Positions 1 through 12,000 of a stretch of 64,000 bases of DNA are shown here, piece after piece. This stretch comes from CAWJEL01 sp964647255 (GTDB taxonomy: Bacteria > Chloroflexota > Anaerolineae > CG2-30-64-16). Position 1 is the first letter of the stretch, and the number at the start of each line of letters is the position of its first letter. Both the position numbers and the translations under genes were made by a program. The stretch lies in assembly GCA_964647255.1 (NCBI GenBank), contig CAZYGI010000008.1, positions 19,947 to 83,946 on the forward strand, given 5' to 3'. The notes below the pieces were generated by a model, which was given only the letters and a program-made list of their open reading frames with translations, was not told where the DNA came from and did not search any database.

Positions 1-3000
1 CGGCGATATCCCGCAGCCGCAGCCAGGTCTGAGAGGCGCCGTACTGCGAGGTGGGGGCGTTGAAGACCGCCCCGCCCCCGTCCGCCGAGAGCGCGCCGCC
101 GTAGCCGAGCGTGGACGCCGCGCTGAGCTGCAGCGCCTCGGCCCGGAACGAGAGCCGCTCGATGGCCCCGGTCGCCCGGTCGTAGGCAAAGGCGTCCGGG
201 GAGTTATTCGTGTCACCCGTAACCAGGTTGCTGGCCGCAGAGACGAAGGCGACGAAACGGCCGTCCTGCGAGAAGGAGGGCTGGTACGAGGCGTCGTTCC
301 CCTCGCCGCCCGGCCCGACCACCCGCCACGTCGCGCCGCTCGTGCGGTCGTGGATGAAGATGTCGTTCACGCCGTTCGTGTCGCCGCTGGCCAGGTTGTC
401 GGCGTCCGATTGGAACGCGACCCAGCGGCCATCGCCCGACAGCGCAATCGCGGTCGAGACGCCATTCGCTGAGTCGCCGTTCGTTGATTCACTGATTCGC
501 TCCGTCGTCCCCGTGTGCGTGACCGGGTTATAGTCGTAGACAAAGACGTCGGTCTGCCCGTTCGTGTCTCCGGCCGCCAGGTTTGTCGCCGCCGATTCGA
601 AGCCGACGTGCAGCCCGTCCGCGGAGATGGCGGGATGCGCCGAACTACCGTCCGCTGCGCCGCCGCCCGCTGCTTCGCTCACCCGCACGGTGATGCCCGC
701 ATCCACGTCGCGCAAGAAGATGTCGCGCAGGCCATTCGGATCATATTGGACGAGATTGCTGGCCTCCGACTCGAACACCACGTACTTCCCATCGGCGGAG
801 ATGGCTGCGCCGTACGACGTGGAGGCGCCGTCGGCCTGCGCCCCGGCGGAGCTAACGGAGATGCGCTGGATGGACGCGTCCGTGCAGTCGTACAAGAAGA
901 CGTCCGTCGCGTCGTTGGTGTCGCCGGCCACCAGGTTGCTGGCCAGGCTGGTGAAGACCACCCGGCAGCCGTCCGCGGAGATCGCGGGGTTGGTTGACTC
1001 CAGGTTGCCCGCCCCGCCGGTCGTCGCAAAGGAGATCAGCACGTTCGAGCTGGGAGAAGCCATCGTGTCGCGCAGGAAGATGTCGTAAGCCGAATTCTCA
1101 TCGCCTTCCACCATGAAGGAATTTCCGGATTGGAAGGCGACGTAGCGCCCGGCGCCGGACACGACGCCGTTGAGGCCCTCGCCGTAACCGCCGTCCATGC
1201 TCGAGGAAACGAGGAAGCTGCCCGTCGCATCCGGGACCGCAGGCAGCATCCAGGCCGCATCCGGCAATTTGCGCGACGGTGTCATTCTGAGCGCCGCAGC
1301 GCGAAGAATCTCCTCCTGCGTCACCGCGAGCGCACTCCCGGCGGCCGGCCAGGCCGAAGGCAGCACCGTCCCGAGCTCCCGCTTCGCTGGCTGAGCCGGG
1401 CCCCGCGGCTGGCCCGGCATACCAACATCCTGCGACTGCGCGGCGCGCTGCTCAGGCCGCGGCACCGCCGCCGGGGCCGGCAGCCCCTTGCCGCCGCTCC
1501 TACCTGCCGCAGCCGGCGTCGGAGCCGACCGCGTCGGGGTGGTGATGATGGGACGGCCGCTCGTGCCGGGCGCTGAAGGCGTCGCCCCACCTCCGCCCCT
1601 CCGCTCCTCCGCTCCCCCGCTCCCCTGCGCCACGGTCGTCGCCAACGGATAAAGCGCCAGGTCAATGCCCCGCGCCGAATTGATCGCCGCCAGGCTGCCG
1701 ATCAACCTGGGGCTGGCCGGCGTGGAGATGTCAATGACCTGCAACCCGCCCGCACCGTCGGCCACGTAGGCCAGCGTGCCGCTCACCACCGCGCTGTTCG
1801 CAAGCCCGGCGGTGTCGTACGCGCCCACCTCGCTCTGCGTCACGAAATAGGGCAGCGTGCAGTCGGCCGCCAGCGTGTTCAGCCGGTTGTCGTTGCCGAA
1901 GAGCGACGCATACCACGGCGCATCGAAGCTCCCGCGGCTGCTGACCACGCCGACACCGCACGGCGACCGGAAGCCTTCCTCCTTCAGGTTGAAGTCCTGG
2001 GCCGTGGTCGCGTAACGGAACGACCCGGTGCTCTGCTGGGTGCGCGTGAGCGCCAGCCGCGGGGCCAGCGAGTCCACACCGCCTTCCCAGGCGCCAAGCT
2101 GCGTCGCGTCCTTGTGCCCCGCCTCATCCTCGCCGCGCAGATCGAGCCGATACGCGCCTTCCAAGCCGGTTGGGACGCCGGCGGTCCAGCCGGTTGTCGA
2201 GACACCCGCGCCGCTGGCGGCCAGCGTGGCCGGCCGGAAGCCGTCCGCGGCGAGCGCGGCCACCTCGACCGCACTCAAGGCCCGCGGCCAGATGCGCGCC
2301 TCGTCCAGCCGGCCGCGGAAGTAGCGCGCGGTCGAGCCGGCCGCCACGGTGAAGTCCAGCTTGCCGACGCCCGCAGGGCGATCCTGGCTGCTGATGCCCG
2401 GCGCCGCGGCCAGCGAGACCGCGCTTGCGCGCACCGGCTGGGCGGCGTCGGAACGACCGAAGTCGTTACTACGAGAGCTGCCGTCAGGCATGATCGGCCG
2501 CACTTCTACATCGGCCGCGCCGCAGAAGGCGAGCGGCTCCGTCACGACGCGGTAGGCGCGGCCGACCACCGGCACGCCGGCCCAGACCCGTTGGCCATTG
2601 ACCCAGATCTCGTAGCCGGCTGCGTTGAACTGCGCCGGGGTGAACGTCAGCTCGGCAAGGTTCGCGCACGCCTCCGCGCCGCTTGCCGCCGCGGCCAGCG
2701 TCTCGGTCGCGCCGCGGCCGACGTCGAGCCGGCGCATGGGCGCGGGCAGCTTGCCGGCCAACGCGTCCGTCTTATAGGCCACCGCGCCGTTCACGTAAAT
2801 CGTATACGTCGTCCCGTCGAAGGTGGCGGCCACGTGGTTCCACATGTTCTCCGCCAGCATGCTGCCCGTGGTGAAGCTGCGGACGCTCGTCCCATCGCCG
2901 AAGCCGGCTGTGAGCTGCGTCCGGTTCACCACCTCCAGGAACGGATACTGGCTCGCGAAACTTCCGTACGCCGCACTGCTGAAGACCGGGTAGCTGCCGG

Positions 3001-6000
3001 CGTCCTCCGGGCTGGGGTAAATCCAAGCCGCCTGGGTGAATTTGCCGTGGCTGAGGTCCAGACCGGGATCCTCGGCCAGCACGACGTAGTCGCCGGCGCC
3101 GTCCAGCGCCAGCGATTGTGCGCCGACCTGGCCGGCGGCGGCCTTCGCGCCAGCGTCATCCGTGTACAGCCGCCCCCCATGGCCCGCGCCCGAGCTATCC
3201 TTGAGCGCGGCGCCCCCGGCCAGCGGCTGATCCTCGAAGGAGAGCGTCAGGATCGCGCCGTTGCCGCGCACCAGCCCGGCGACCTCGTGCGCCGTCAGGC
3301 CGCGGTTGAAGATGCGCAGGTCGTTGAGCCAGCCGCGGAACGGTGACCAGTACGGGCTTGCGTCGGGCCGCCGGTTCGAGCCGAGCCACAGCGATGTGCC
3401 GGCGTCTATCTGGTTCAGGTTTTGCGCCATCGAGGCGTACGCCGTGGCAACACCGTCAATGTAAACGCGCAGCACCTTGTCTGTCCGGGCCAGCGCCAGG
3501 TGATGCCATGCGTCAGGCCCGATCCGGCCCGCGTCCGCGAGGATGTGGCTGGTGGCGCCGTCCAGCGTGAGGTCCACCATCAGGTGGTTGCCGCTGACCA
3601 ATCGGAGCGAGAAATCATCCCCTGCGGCATTGCTCCAGTGGAACAGGTCCTTGTTGGTGTTGGCGCCATCCGGCTTGACCCACAGCGTCAGCGTGAAGTC
3701 GCCCGTGCCGAAATCAAAATCGCTGGCGTCGAGGATCTCAATGGCATCGTCGGCGCCGTCAAAGTACGGTCCGCTGCCCAGGTGGCCCTGCTGGCCGGTC
3801 GCCGGACACCGGCCGCCCGTACAGGCGCCGTCATGCCCGCGCCCCGAGCGGTCGGCAAAGATGATGGTGTCGTTGGCCACCTCCGTGTCGGACAACGGCA
3901 GGTAGGCGATCTGGCCTGTCAGCGTCTCATTGAAGAACGGCGAGCCGGGGAAGGTGGCGACGAAACCCACCTGCGCCCCGGCGACCCCGGCCACGGCGGC
4001 CTGGGCGCCGCACAGCGCCGCGTCCGCCGTGAACGCCATACCGCCCGGCCCGGCGGACCAACTGCCCACGCTGCTCCCGCACACCCGCGCCTCACCGGTC
4101 ACCAGGCTGGCCGCGCTGCCCGTGATGCCCACCTGGCACGCCGCGCCGCGGTCAACCTGCCCCTGCCAGCGCAGCGTTTGCGTCGCGCTGATGAACTGGC
4201 CCGCGGCGATGGAGAGGAGGCTCAGACCGTTGCAGCCGATGGCCACGCCCACCTGGTCGCCCAGGCCGTCGGGCGTGGTCCAGGTCACGGCCACGTCCAC
4301 GGGGTGCTCCGTCACAGCGCCGCTGAGTGCGGTGCTGCCGTTCAGAAGCGCGGCGGCCGGGCCAGCCGCGGCGCTGGCCGCCGCTCCTGCCTGCTGTGCG
4401 GCCGGCGTGCTGGGATTGTTGAGATTCATCCCAGGGGGTGTGGCATCAATCTGCACCGCGGCCTCAAACGTCGTGCGATGGGCCGCGCGCTGTGCGTCCT
4501 CCAGTTGCGACTGGCTGGCGATCCCGTCTTCGGCCTCGACGCGCAGCGTGAAGGGACCGCTGGGTTCGCTTTCGGTAAAGATATAGTCCACCGACCACGC
4601 GCTACCCGTCACGGTGGCGTACTGCGCACCCAGGCCGACCGCGCCCCCGTTCTCGTCGAACAGCGTCACTTTGACCGTGTTCGTGATGACTCCGCTGGCC
4701 GGTGAGTTGTCCGCGAGCACGGGGTCGGTCACCGTGCCGGACAGGCTGACGAACCACGCGTTCGCCCGGTCGGCAGCCGGCTGGGCATCGAAGCGCGTCC
4801 CGGCCGCCGGCCCGGTGATCGTGGGCGGCGTGTTGTCCACGTAGACGACGGTCCCGGCCGACTCCGCCCGGTTGCCCACCCGGTCGGTCGCGCGCACCTT
4901 GACGATGTAGCGGCCTTCGCCAGCGGGTTCGAAGTAGGGACACCAGGTGCCGTCGTTCAGGATCGCCCCGTTGCTGGCGGTGCAGGCATCCGCGGGCGCC
5001 CAGTTGCCGGGCGTGCAGGCGCCGGCGCTCTTGCAGAACGCGAGCTCCACCGCAGCTATGCCGGACGTTTCATCCCGGGCGGCCGCGAGGAACTGCATGC
5101 CCTCGGCCGGCAGATACGTTTCGGGCGAAGCCACCTCACACTCCGGGACGTCGCCGTCCACCAGGATGTTGTTGCTCTGCCGCTCCTCGACCCAGCTCAT
5201 CTGATCCGAGAACAGCCGCTCGATTTCGTCCTCGCGCAGCCCGCGGTCGTAGAGCGCCACCTCGTCAATGCGGCCGCTGAAGGGGTTGCTCCAGTCGCGG
5301 GTGTTCCCCGCCGGGATGCTGAAACCGCCGACGTGGAGCGGCCAGCCCGCCTCGGCGCAGGCCTGCGAACCGGTCAACCCGGACAGTCGAGCCTGCTCCG
5401 CACCGTTGACGTACAGCACCAGCCGCTCGCCGTCGAAGCTCGCCATGACATGGTTCCAGTGATCCTTGACCAGGCTGACCTGGCTGGTGACACGGCGCAC
5501 GGTGTCGGTGCAGCCGTCGTCGAATTCCGCCACGGGGATGAGGGTGTTCGGTTTCAGGTAAAGCCGGTAGTTGGCGTGCAGGGTGGGCTGCGGGCCGATC
5601 TCGCCGCCGACCTCCGAGGCGCTGCGGACGATGATCTCTTGCGGCGCGACAGGATTGACGCGCGTGGGCAACACCCAGGCGCCGACCGTGAATTCCCCGG
5701 CTCGGAGCGTCGCGGCGTCCGGCGCCAGGATTTCGTCGTCCGCGCCGTCGAACAGCGCGGCAAGCCCCAACTGTCCGTGGACGCCCTCGCCGGTCACCGG
5801 ACAGTGTTCGCCCGTACACGCGCCCGTCGCGTTGGCGTGGTCGCTCTCGTCGGCGAACTGCGTCGCGCCGTACGCCTCGTCGAGCCGCAGATGGAGCACC
5901 GGCGCCTCGTCATAGACGCCGCGCATCTCGGCCGCGGAGAGGCCGCGCACGTAGACGCGGGCCGCATCAATCCGGCCGCCGAAGAACTTCTGGCTGCCGT

Positions 6001-9000
6001 CGGAGTGGCTGCCGATGGCGGTGTTCCCCGTGCACTGCTTCAGCGCGCCTGCCGCGGCGACGGTCGCCACTTCCGTCCCGTTGCGGTAAAGGCGGAGCTG
6101 CGCCCCGTCGTAGACGCCGGCCAGGTGCACCCAGGTGTTCAGCGGCACGGCCTCGGCGAATTCGACCTGCTTCAGCGCGCTCGTGGCGCCGTCGGCGATC
6201 CAGGCGGCAAACATCGGATATTGACTGGAGCCATTATCGTTCAGCGCCAGGGTGAACCCGCAGCTTGCGCTTTCCTGGGAGGAAACGATCGTCTCGCGGG
6301 CGTTCGTGGCCTGGGTGCGATAGATCCAAGCCGAGACCGTGGTCTGCGTCAGACCGCTCAAGCCGTTGACGGTCAGATGATCCTGCTCACCGGTCTTGAA
6401 CAGGGCTGCTCGCCCATCGCGGCCGCCCACGCCCGCGGTCGGGCAGGCAGCGCCGGCGCAGGTGGCGTCGTGGTTGCCCGCGCTCGCGTCCGCAAAGGAG
6501 GTTGCGCCCGGCGCCTCGTCCAACCCCAGGTTCAGGGCGGTGTTCGTGCCCAGGAAGATTTCCCGGACGTCCGCAGCGTCCAGCACCTGGCGGTAGATCC
6601 TCAGCTCATCAATAGCCCCGCGGAACGGCAGCGAATCCTTCGTGTAACTGTAGTCGAGAATGCCGGTGACGTTGGCGCCGTCGGGCATGGTCATGCAGGG
6701 CATGTTTGCCAGGCACGGTACGACGTAACTGCCATGCCCGGGCGTGGCGGGATCGGTGATCGCGAACGAGGCGCCGGTGATGAACTGGTCACCACTGTCG
6801 CGCGTTGCGCCGCACGTCGTCCCCTGATCATCCTCCCAGATCTGCCAGTAGGTCTGGTCGGTGAACGTGCAGCTTGCGTTGATCGGATAGCTGTTGTCCC
6901 CGCTGACGGAGCCGTTGTACATCTCCTGGCCGGTGCAGGCGATGCACAGCTCCGCATTCCCGCTGTCCGATTCGCCCCAGACACTGAAGGAGCTGAAATT
7001 CACCTTCCCTACATCGTTCGAGCGGCCGATCTCAAACCGCCGGGTGGCGGCCGGCGTTCTGGCGACACCCGTCCCCGGATTGATAAATATCGTCTGATCG
7101 GAGGCGACCAGTTCGCCGTTGAGATACAGTCTGACCTCGCCGCCGCCGTAGCTCAGCGCGACGTGATTCCAGACGTTGTCCATCAACCCGATCGCCGGGC
7201 TGGTGTAGTAGCCCGCCCAACCATCCGCGGCCGCAAATCCGAAGCGGATCGCATTCGATCCGCCGCGCACCACCATGCGCTGCAACGAAACATAGGCGTC
7301 GCCGGTTCCGCTCTTGAGGCCGAGGATGCCCTCCGGCTGCCACCACCCACAGTTCTGGCCCTCCCATTCGAAGTCCCCACAATGCGCCGCGTCTGTCAGG
7401 CCGGCCTCCGGTTTGAGCCACAAGGCCAGGGTGAAATGCCCTTCGCTCAGGTCGAGGCTCGAGTTTTCAGCGACGGAGACGTGCCGGTTGGCGCCATCAA
7501 ACTGCAAACCCTGTCCCTCGATGCCCACCGTCTCCTGCGGACATTGCGCGGTGGCGCATTCGCCGCGATTGCCGAAGGCCGAGGTGTCCGCCCACTGCGT
7601 GCCGCTGGAGGTCGCGGTCGGATGATCAAACGTCAGGTTCAGCACCGGCTGCCGGAAGAGCTGCCGCGCCTGGTGCGCAGAGAGCGCGGTGTCGTACAGG
7701 CGCACATCATCCAGCATGCCGGAGAAGAGCGCCGCGGCGCTGAATGCGATCTTGCCGATCAGCACGCCGCCCGTGCTGGCGGCCGGTAGCCCGGTTTCTG
7801 TGCCCGAGGCGACCGCTTCGCCGTCAACGTAAAGCTGCTGGGCGCCAACGCCGCCGCCGAACGTGTGGACGGCGTGATGCCACTGGCTGTCAGCGTAGGT
7901 CGCGGCCGCGCTGCAGATCGCTTCCGCCACGCCGTTCCGGCGCACCGCCGCGCAAACTCTGCCGCCGCTCAGATAAACCTCGGCGCCGTCGCCTCCCGTG
8001 GCTGCGAAGAGCGCACCACCTGCCTGACTCGTCTTGAACCAAAGCGAGACCCCGTACGCGGTTTCGCTGGGGTCGGCCGGCGAGGACAGATAGCTCGCGC
8101 CGTCCAGGCTCAGCGCGTTGCCGTAGGGGCCGCCCACAACCGAGGCGCACGCGTGCCCGTCGGCGACGGGCATGCAGGTCGCGTCGTTGGGCGGGAAGCT
8201 GCCGGAGCGGTCGGTTGTGACCGGGTCGTCCATGGGCAGCCACAGCTTCGCGCCCTCGGCGAGCGCGGTCCAGTCGGAGATGAGCGCGCTCGCGGTCAAT
8301 GTCGCGCTGTAGACCCCCGAGGCCGCAGTCGCACTGACATCCAGCTCACCGTCCAACGTCTGTGCCTGGGCAGGCTGCAGGACGAAGCTGACCGGCGCGA
8401 GGGCATTCGGAGCGGTCGCGGCCGGGAACTGGCTGCTGAGCAAGCCCTGCATGTACCGGCTCAACAGGTTGTTAGTGACAGTGGCAGTGTAGTAGAGGGT
8501 CGAGCCGGGCTGGACCATGCCATCGGTCGGCGCGTAGCCTCCCTCGGCCGCGGGCTCCCGGAGCTGCGATTCCAGCGACAGCACCCTGGCATTGGACCAG
8601 ACGGTGGGATTGAAGCCATAGAGGAACTCGTCCCGGTCAAGCAGGCCATCGTCGTCGGTGTCAACCTTCTCCGGATCCGATGTGACCCAGGCGCTTTCCT
8701 GCTGACCCGCCGCGTTGATGCGGTAGACGTAGCGCCAGCCGCCCACCCATTCGACCCGGTCATCATCTTTGTCCGCGTCGGTTTTGTCCTGGTGGTAGAC
8801 CTCCTGCCCATCCCACAGCCCGTCGCCGTCGGTATCCTTACGCGTGGGGTCGGTGTTGAGCCGAATTTCATCATAGTCGTTCAGGCCGTCGCCGTCGGTG
8901 TCCACCAGCGTCGGAGACGACCCGAACTGAAGCTCGCGGGGATCAATCAGCCCATCGCCATCGGTATCCTGCAGCAGATCGTTCGGATCAACACCCGCGG

Positions 9001-12000
9001 CCAGCCCGTCGCCATCCTCGTCCTTCATCGTCACGACGCCGATGCTGTAGTCCCGGCCCCAACTGCGGGTGTAGAACTCATCGAGCGTGGCCGGCAGGAT
9101 GTCGAAGACCAGGGTGTCCGTCATCGGGTAGTGGATCGTATCCCGTTCATCCTCGACCACACAGACGCCGACATAGCAGTTCTGGACGGGGACGTTGTAA
9201 CCCTCAGACAGGTACACCTGCAACCGCCGGTTGATCCCGGCGGCCGGCAGCGTCACCGGGATGGTCGGCACTGTTTTGTGGATATAGATATCGCCCGTCT
9301 GGCCTTCAGGGACGTCTTGCCACTCGTCCTGCATGTCGCCCCGGTCGAGGTCCTCGTGGATGTCAATCTCCGCCGTCTGCATCTGGTAGTCGAAGGTGGA
9401 GCTGTCGAGGTTTTTGCGGTACTGCCAGTAGTAGCCACCGCCGATATTGCCCGGCCGCCCCATCACGGTGAGGGTGTTCGTCAGGACAACGCCCACGTTG
9501 AGGGCATTGCCTGTCGTAATCCCCAACTCAGGGTCGGTCAACTCGTCGGCGTTCACCTCGTCAAACTGCAGCCGGCCCTCGGCCTGCATGTCAACGATCT
9601 CATTGCCTGCGTAGATGAACCACCCCAGGAATGTGGAGACGATCCCCTCGAGGCCGCCGCACAGCCAGTCGCCCGGATCATCATACGGGTCTGTTTGCCC
9701 CGCCTTCTCCTGGTCCCAGCCCGCTGCGGAACAGATCGCGGCGATGAGCGAATCCAGGAGGCTGATGATCCCGCTGATGATGCCGCCGACCACAGGGATC
9801 AGATCAATGATAAACATGATGACCATGACAATCGTCTGGCCGATGGTCAGCGCCACCAGGTTACCCATCTCGCGGTAGGTCAGGTCCATCAGCGCGGCCT
9901 GCGCGGCGAAGACCGCCCACGTGACGGCCACGCCGATCCCGGCCGCGATGGTTGACATGACCGCACCCACATTCTCCACTGATTTGCTCAGGAACTTGGC
10001 CACCTTCGCAAGCATGGTGGTAGCGCCGGCAGCCCCACCAGTGGCCTTGCCGATGTCCTTGACCGCGTCGATGATCCCCTTGATCTCCAGGATCATACCG
10101 ATCGCCTGGAGCGACCACGAGACCGCCTCCACCGGCGAGTCAGAACCTGCAATTGCGGCCACACACGCGGCCATGGCCGCGAGTCCGGCAGCGAACAACG
10201 CCACCGCCCCCACGGCCGGTCCTGGGCCGCCTGTCATGGCGCCAATGGCGCCTTTGTAGCTGACGATGGTGGGGCTCGCGACCCTGAGCGCGCCGTTCCC
10301 CATCATACGCAGGAACTGCACCGACGCATCCCCAGCCCCCGCCAGGAATTTGCCTATCCCCGAGGTGGGCGACCCGAACAGGCTGCCGGTGAGTTTTGCG
10401 AACTGGATCACGTCGTTCGCATCCATTTCAATCATATCGCCAACGACCGACAACACGATGTCGCAGGTCGAGCTGAACAGCCCCAACGACGCCGTCGTAA
10501 TGCCGGCGTCCGAATCCATGTTGCCCTCGTTGGTATAGGGCAATACGACATCGGCCTGCGGCCCCGCGTTCTCTGAACCCGTCTGCACTAGCCGGGTTAC
10601 CCCCGTTTCCAGCGCGAAGTATAGGCTGCGCGCGGCCAGCATCTGCCCCATGACTACGTATTCGTCGTCCCGGTACGGGTTGACCTCCTCCGGCAGGTTG
10701 CGGAACGCCGCCTTGAACTGCACGGCCAGCCGATCCCAATAGAGCTGCGTCGGGTACCGCTCCCACCCAATCGGCTGCCGATCCGGCCCCAGCGTTTCGT
10801 TGTAGCGGAACGGCGCCCATGCGATCTGTGCCATCGTCATGGACGATTTGCCGTCGAAGTTCAACGTCACCCCATCGCCACCGCCGGTGACGACCGCGTC
10901 CGCCAGGTCCACACCCACCGAGGTCTCCTGCCGCGCGAACAGCAGGGTCGGCGTGATCGTCTGGGCGTCGCTGATGTATGGGCTGAACTGGTCAACCAGC
11001 ACCGCCTCCGCATCCCGGGCCGCGATCTGCCCCACGTAGTCCCCATGCGGGAACTCAAAGCTCTTGACCCGCAGTGCGTTTTTCGGGATGCCCCAGCGCC
11101 TGTCATCGCCGTCCGGGATACTCCCCTCCGCATCTAGCCGCTCGGCGATCGTGCCGTCCGCGCCGTTGCGCGCGTTGATCCCCACGTCTAGTTGGCCGTT
11201 GCCGTTTCCGTCGCGGCCCGACACGAACGAGGTCAACAGCCCGCGCGCCGCCTGCCAGAGCCGGTCGTCCGCGTTCTGATTATTGTCGGTGGTTGGGTCC
11301 TCCCAGATGATCGCGAAATCCATCCCCAGGTCTTCGGTGGCCCGCAGCCCGGTCAGATACCACGATTCATCGTACGTCTGAACAATGCGCTGGAGGTCGG
11401 CTGTGCGATGCGCACTGCACCACGCCTTTCGCTCGATCCCATATTGCGCCTGGTAGCCCTCGGCCGGCTCCTGGGCCGCCGCGGAAGGCTCGAACCCGGT
11501 GGTATCGCACTCGTCCGTCAGCATCTGCACGAGCCAAACCACCCGCACCTGCTGCGCCGATGCCCAGGCCATGTCCCGGTCACTGTCCGTCTCGTAATAC
11601 ACCCGCGCCTGGAACGCCACGTTCGCGCCCCCGACCGGATCGGTCACCACGTTCAACGGCGCATACGCCAGGAGCGTGCCCTCCTTATCCTTCTCCCGGA
11701 CGGAGATGCCGTAGGGGGTCAAGCGCGCGGTGTCAATCATCTTGTCGGCATACACACCGTTCGTGATGTTGCCCAGCGGCTCGCACGCGGTCTTGCCTCC
11801 GCCCGAGATGCGGATCACGTGCTCGCCGTCCGCCAGCGCCGTGGCCCGGCCCAGGGCCGCGGGCAGTGTCAACGTCATCCCGTCCGACGCCGTCAGATCG
11901 TTTGTCAGCAGGGGGTGGCCGACGGGCGGGCACGCGCCCGCGTAGAAATTGACGGTGTAGGAGCCGGTCGCATCCTCGAAGTCGAACCCGATATCCGTCC

